Assembly (NCBI RefSeq): GCF_902459465.1
Contig: NC_047063.1
Span: forward strand, 14,693,343 to 14,757,342
From: Asterias rubens
Lineage: Eukaryota; Echinodermata; Asteroidea; Forcipulatida; Asteriidae
Direction of reading: 5' to 3'
DNA: 64,000 nt
Shown here in pieces: positions 60,705-64,000 of the stretch. The first letter of the stretch is position 1; every line of letters starts with the position of its first letter. Position numbers and translations under genes: made by a program. Under the pieces are notes generated by a model. It did no database searches. It had not been told where the DNA came from and was given only the letters and a program-made list of their open reading frames with translations.

Positions 60705-62504
60705 CTCTTCCCAGAAATGCTTGATATTGTTGACCCACCTTTTTTCTGGGCTACTTTTCAGTCTGCTAAATTTCAAATTTTAGGGTATCAGTCGCTACCC
60801 ATTATTTTAACATGTCCAAAATAAGGAAGCACTTTTAGACCCCCTTCATGTGTATAAAGGGCTATAAAAAAAAAAGAAGACTGTAACTGTTATTATATCA
60901 AACAGAAATAACCTAATAATCTAACAGAACTGAGTACCACAAAACTACCCCCCCCCAATCAATCAACCCCCCAAATCATGACAATACAAGACACAAAACA
61001 ACAGGAGAAAAGACTAAAACTAGGAATATGTTTCTCTTATTTATTTAATGTCCAAAATGTTCACTTTACTATTAGTTACCCTATATGTTTCTCTAAAATT
61101 ATTTCACCTGCTACACCTAGGGTTAAACAATGAAAATGAAAGTAAACGTACACCGCAAATAGTCAAATCTGCATTAAAGGTGCTTTGAACACAAAGGCTT
61201 GACACACAAAAGCACTTCTAGTCAGTTTTACAACTTTTCTTATGAATTATTTAAAACAGTACAGTGGAAAAATGAAACGATGTGCATTATCTGAAACAAT
61301 GAGGGCGGTTTATAAATGCTGTTACTTAATAAAAACCTCTGCATCTGAAATGATGCTACTCTTATAAAGGCTATTTATGAAAAAGCGTTAAAATAAATAG
61401 CATTAAACCTTCCAAAAGCAAACAAATAACATGTATGAAAAGCACTCTTTAATTTTCACTGTTTTTTACTTTAAATCAAAATAATATCCACAATTGGTTC
61501 AACACAATCTTTTATAGAAATGAATTTAAACAATGGATGATATAATGATAAAATAAATAGTTTAAGAAAATGATGTGCGACTAGGAACACTTGATGTTAT
61601 TATTATTATTAGCGATAGTACAGTGATTTATTTTTTATTCAGAAGTGATATTTACAGAAAATGCTAATATATTTACAGTTGCATGTTCATATGTTAAATA
61701 AAGGAAACCTATACAGTACATTAGTTTGTTTAGTATTTACCTTGTAAAAACATATCTTTGGGTCAAATGTCACAGGGCGACTACACAGAAAATGTTGCTT
61801 CAAAACAAAGTTGCATAGCACAATATTCGCGAGGGAATCAGTTAGAAAAGATGGTACATCACATGATATTGTAGCCGCTAACCAATTTCTGTTTTACCAA
61901 GATTTTTCTAGTTTGGTTTTTCTTGCAGACATTTTTTAGTCCAAGTTGGAAGAGAGCTTGGTAATCGATGCTTAGATATAAGGAAACAAACAAACAACTA
62001 AATTTAAAGCTTGATTGTTAATTTAATGCAGGATTGTTTATTATCAAAAAGAAAGAAATAATAATGGATTTATTTCAATCTGAAAGCTCACTGATTACAA
62101 GGTTCATAATAAATATCAATCCTCCAGAGAAGCATGAAGCAAAACTGTCAAAGTTGTTGTAACTTCATTTGAAGACCCTGCAACTTACCCTTTGCCGCAA
62201 ACAAATTAAGCCCAGTTTTAATTACTTTCACTAAAACAAGAGCACTTAGTCCTGCAGACCACCCCTGTACAACTAATGTCCCAACTCTATACACATTCCT
62301 TGCCTATCAAACACTATAATGCATACTTTGAGAAAACACTTAAATTATACACTTTTTAAAAAGATGTCAGACACCACCCTTTTTAAAAAATTTGAAGTTA
62401 TAATTTACGATGATGAAAGCACGTTTGGCTGAATAAGAATTAGTAAAGGATGACTGAACCTTCTCAGCCAACTCTAGATCAAGTCAACTCATTTGTAATA
62501 ATGT

Positions 62505-62610
62505 TTAAAGGCAGGGTGATTTTAAGTAAAATTTCAAGGAAAGCTTTCCACTATCATTATCTTTAAACCGTGTAATTTTAATGTAAATCTGTGGCCATAG
62601 TGTTTACAAG
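62505..62610. mobile_element. MITE family 3, half copy
   Basis: It keeps only the outer half: AAAGCTTTCCACTATCATTA, CTTTAAACCGTGTAA and AATCTGTGGCCATAGTG. Confidence 0.6.
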
Positions 62611-63263
62611 TCAGTTTCACGACCAAGACTCGAACCCGTACTTTGCTGATTCTTAACAACAAACCTTATGTCCGGGGTGATTGACCTCTCACTCACAACA
62701 CACCACTACATTACCCATAGCACGGCTCAAAATTTTGGGGAGGGGGGGGGGCAAGAAATCCTTTTGGGAGGCTTTTGTATTTTCTGACACTTTTATTTAT
62801 TCAATTCATCTAGAAATCAATTTTAAGGTTCATGATTGTTGGTTTTGCTCAAACTTGCTTTATTGTCACCCATGAGGAAATTATTCTTCTTTTCTCTCTT
62901 ATGATGAGCAGGGCATTTAAAAAATATCTGTCGCCAAAAACTTAAAACATTCAATAATTTATGGTGCATAAACATCTAATACCATCCTCACCACAAGAAT
63001 AAATATTTGAAATATTGTTGTTAAATTCTTGAGAGTAACGGTGTTTTATGGGACCTTAAAGAGTCCAGTAAAAATATAAAATAGAGCTTTGTTTGCACGT
63101 CACACCCAAGCCTTGAATGCAAAAGTGTTTTCAAAAATTGCTTTCATACAATAGTACAGAATGTGCACAGAAGCAATAAATTAAATGGGTTTTCATTTTA
63201 AAGGAGTCACCCATTTCACTCCATTATCACACACATTTTGGCAGAACGATTTGCGGTACGGGC

Positions 63264-63726
63264 TCACTTGAAACCCTCTCGATCAAAGATGACGTCGATT
63301 GCCTCAAGTACATTCTGCGTGGTTATACTGGGTTTAATCAGAGCTTTGTTGTATTCAAAGTCCCTGTGTCCATGGTCTAACTCTAGCGTGGTTTCGTTGA
63401 GAAGGCCCACCTCGTTGGGTTTGGAATGCACACCGGTGTAGACGAGTACAGACTCCATGCAGACAGAACATCCGTCATCGACGATGTCGTTCATCTTAAC
63501 CTCCCCCTCACATACATGACTATTGAGCTCATTGATGGTGTGGTGACCGCTATCCTCTCCATTGGTGTCTATGTCCGGAATCGGATGATGGCTGTCCGAC
63601 ATGGCAACACCTTGGCGGATTGTAGCCGTATGACGATGACCGGGGACCTTGAGACGACTGTTGGATTTGGCCATCAGGTACTGGTTGTAGAGATTGGCAC
63701 CGTAGATGTCCGTCATGGGGTTGTCA
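63264..63726 (-). CDS. HAD-type hydrolase, last coding exon (HDHD5/CECR5-like), partial
   Basis: This is the final coding exon of a gene that continues beyond the right edge. The minus strand shows an acceptor (AATTTAG) ending at 63727, an exon starting in phase 1 (one base completes a split codon), and a stop at 63264. Its translation begins DNPMTDIYGANLYNQYL, which matches HAD motif IV (Gly-Asp, then four residues, Asp; the Gly would come from the previous exon) as found in HDHD5/CECR5. Later SVLVYTGVH and a C-terminal block with ALIKPS and NVLEAIDVIFDREGF fit the end of that family. Between them is a His- and Asp-rich stretch (about residues 25-80 of the exon) longer than I expect. HDHD5 is thought to be mitochondrial; its substrate is not known to me. 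Assignment is by motif memory only. Confidence 0.75.
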
Positions 63727-64000
63727 CTAAATTAATAATAACAAATAAGTAAGACTTGTAAAGCATATTTTGCAGAGATACAATGCTTTTGGGTTTTTAA
63801 TTTACACTTGAATGTCTGGAGTGAGGTGATTTGGTTGAGAGTTCCAGCATCGGGGACCAGCAACTGAAAAGGGCTGGTCCCCTACCCTTTTGTCATGCAA
63901 GGGATTGTTAGATTATGGCTGGAGTGCTGAGGTTAAGAGACTCTGGGATATAATGTTGAAGTATGTCAGAAAGTGCAAATCAATTCCGAATAAATTCTTC

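Larger units (their letters stand above)
57060..63260. other. Gene-free region between RAB43-like and HDHD5-like genes
   Basis: Besides the listed repeats, little is seen. The end near 63.2 kb is likely the 3' untranslated region of the HDHD5-like gene. The frame at 57518-57991 has no recognisable domain. Confidence 0.5.

Overview
This window is animal nuclear DNA. It is AT-rich, its genes are split by GT-AG introns, and the space between exons is crowded with short inverted-repeat elements and tRNA-derived SINEs. The proteins and the repeat types (palindromic elements whose ends read GGGCCCAATTTCATAGAGC, and elements with ends like TTAAAGGCAGTGGACAC) suggest a marine deuterostome. An echinoderm, perhaps a sea star, is my best guess; this is inference and no species marker was read.

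Layout. Positions 1-16 kb are almost all repeats. They hold one possible small coding exon (5036-5140, minus) and two short RNA-like motifs resembling the hammerhead core. At 16.1-16.3 kb (minus) lies the first coding exon of an unrecognised secreted protein. Positions 17-26.8 kb are again repeats. NAMPT (minus, nine coding exons, 26847-35486, 475 residues) is complete. MEIG1 (plus, two coding exons, 39247-40440, 90 residues) lies head-to-head with it. PSMA5, the proteasome alpha5 subunit (minus, eight coding exons, 43557-48386, 241 residues), is complete and head-to-head with a RAB43/RAB19-type GTPase (plus, three coding exons, 49645-54549, 210 residues). Positions 54.5-63.2 kb are non-coding. 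At the right edge is the last coding exon of an HDHD5/CECR5-type HAD hydrolase (minus, 63264-63726), whose remainder is outside the window.

The genes are housekeeping or sperm-related and do not form one pathway: NAD salvage (NAMPT), sperm manchette/flagellum (MEIG1), proteasome (PSMA5), membrane traffic (RAB43-like) and a mitochondrial HAD protein. What joins them is promoter layout: two divergent pairs, NAMPT/MEIG1 and PSMA5/RAB43-like, with MEIG1 and PSMA5 converging.

The most unusual points are: a NAMPT that looks more like bacterial NadV than vertebrate NAMPT at several places and lacks the vertebrate loop; a NAMPT intron made of local tandem duplications that carry decayed copies of the exon edge; two perfect fold-back palindromes flanked by direct repeats near the NAMPT/MEIG1 promoters; a repeat family with several conserved small hairpins; hammerhead-like motifs whose stems differ but still pair; and a possible new secreted peptide precursor.
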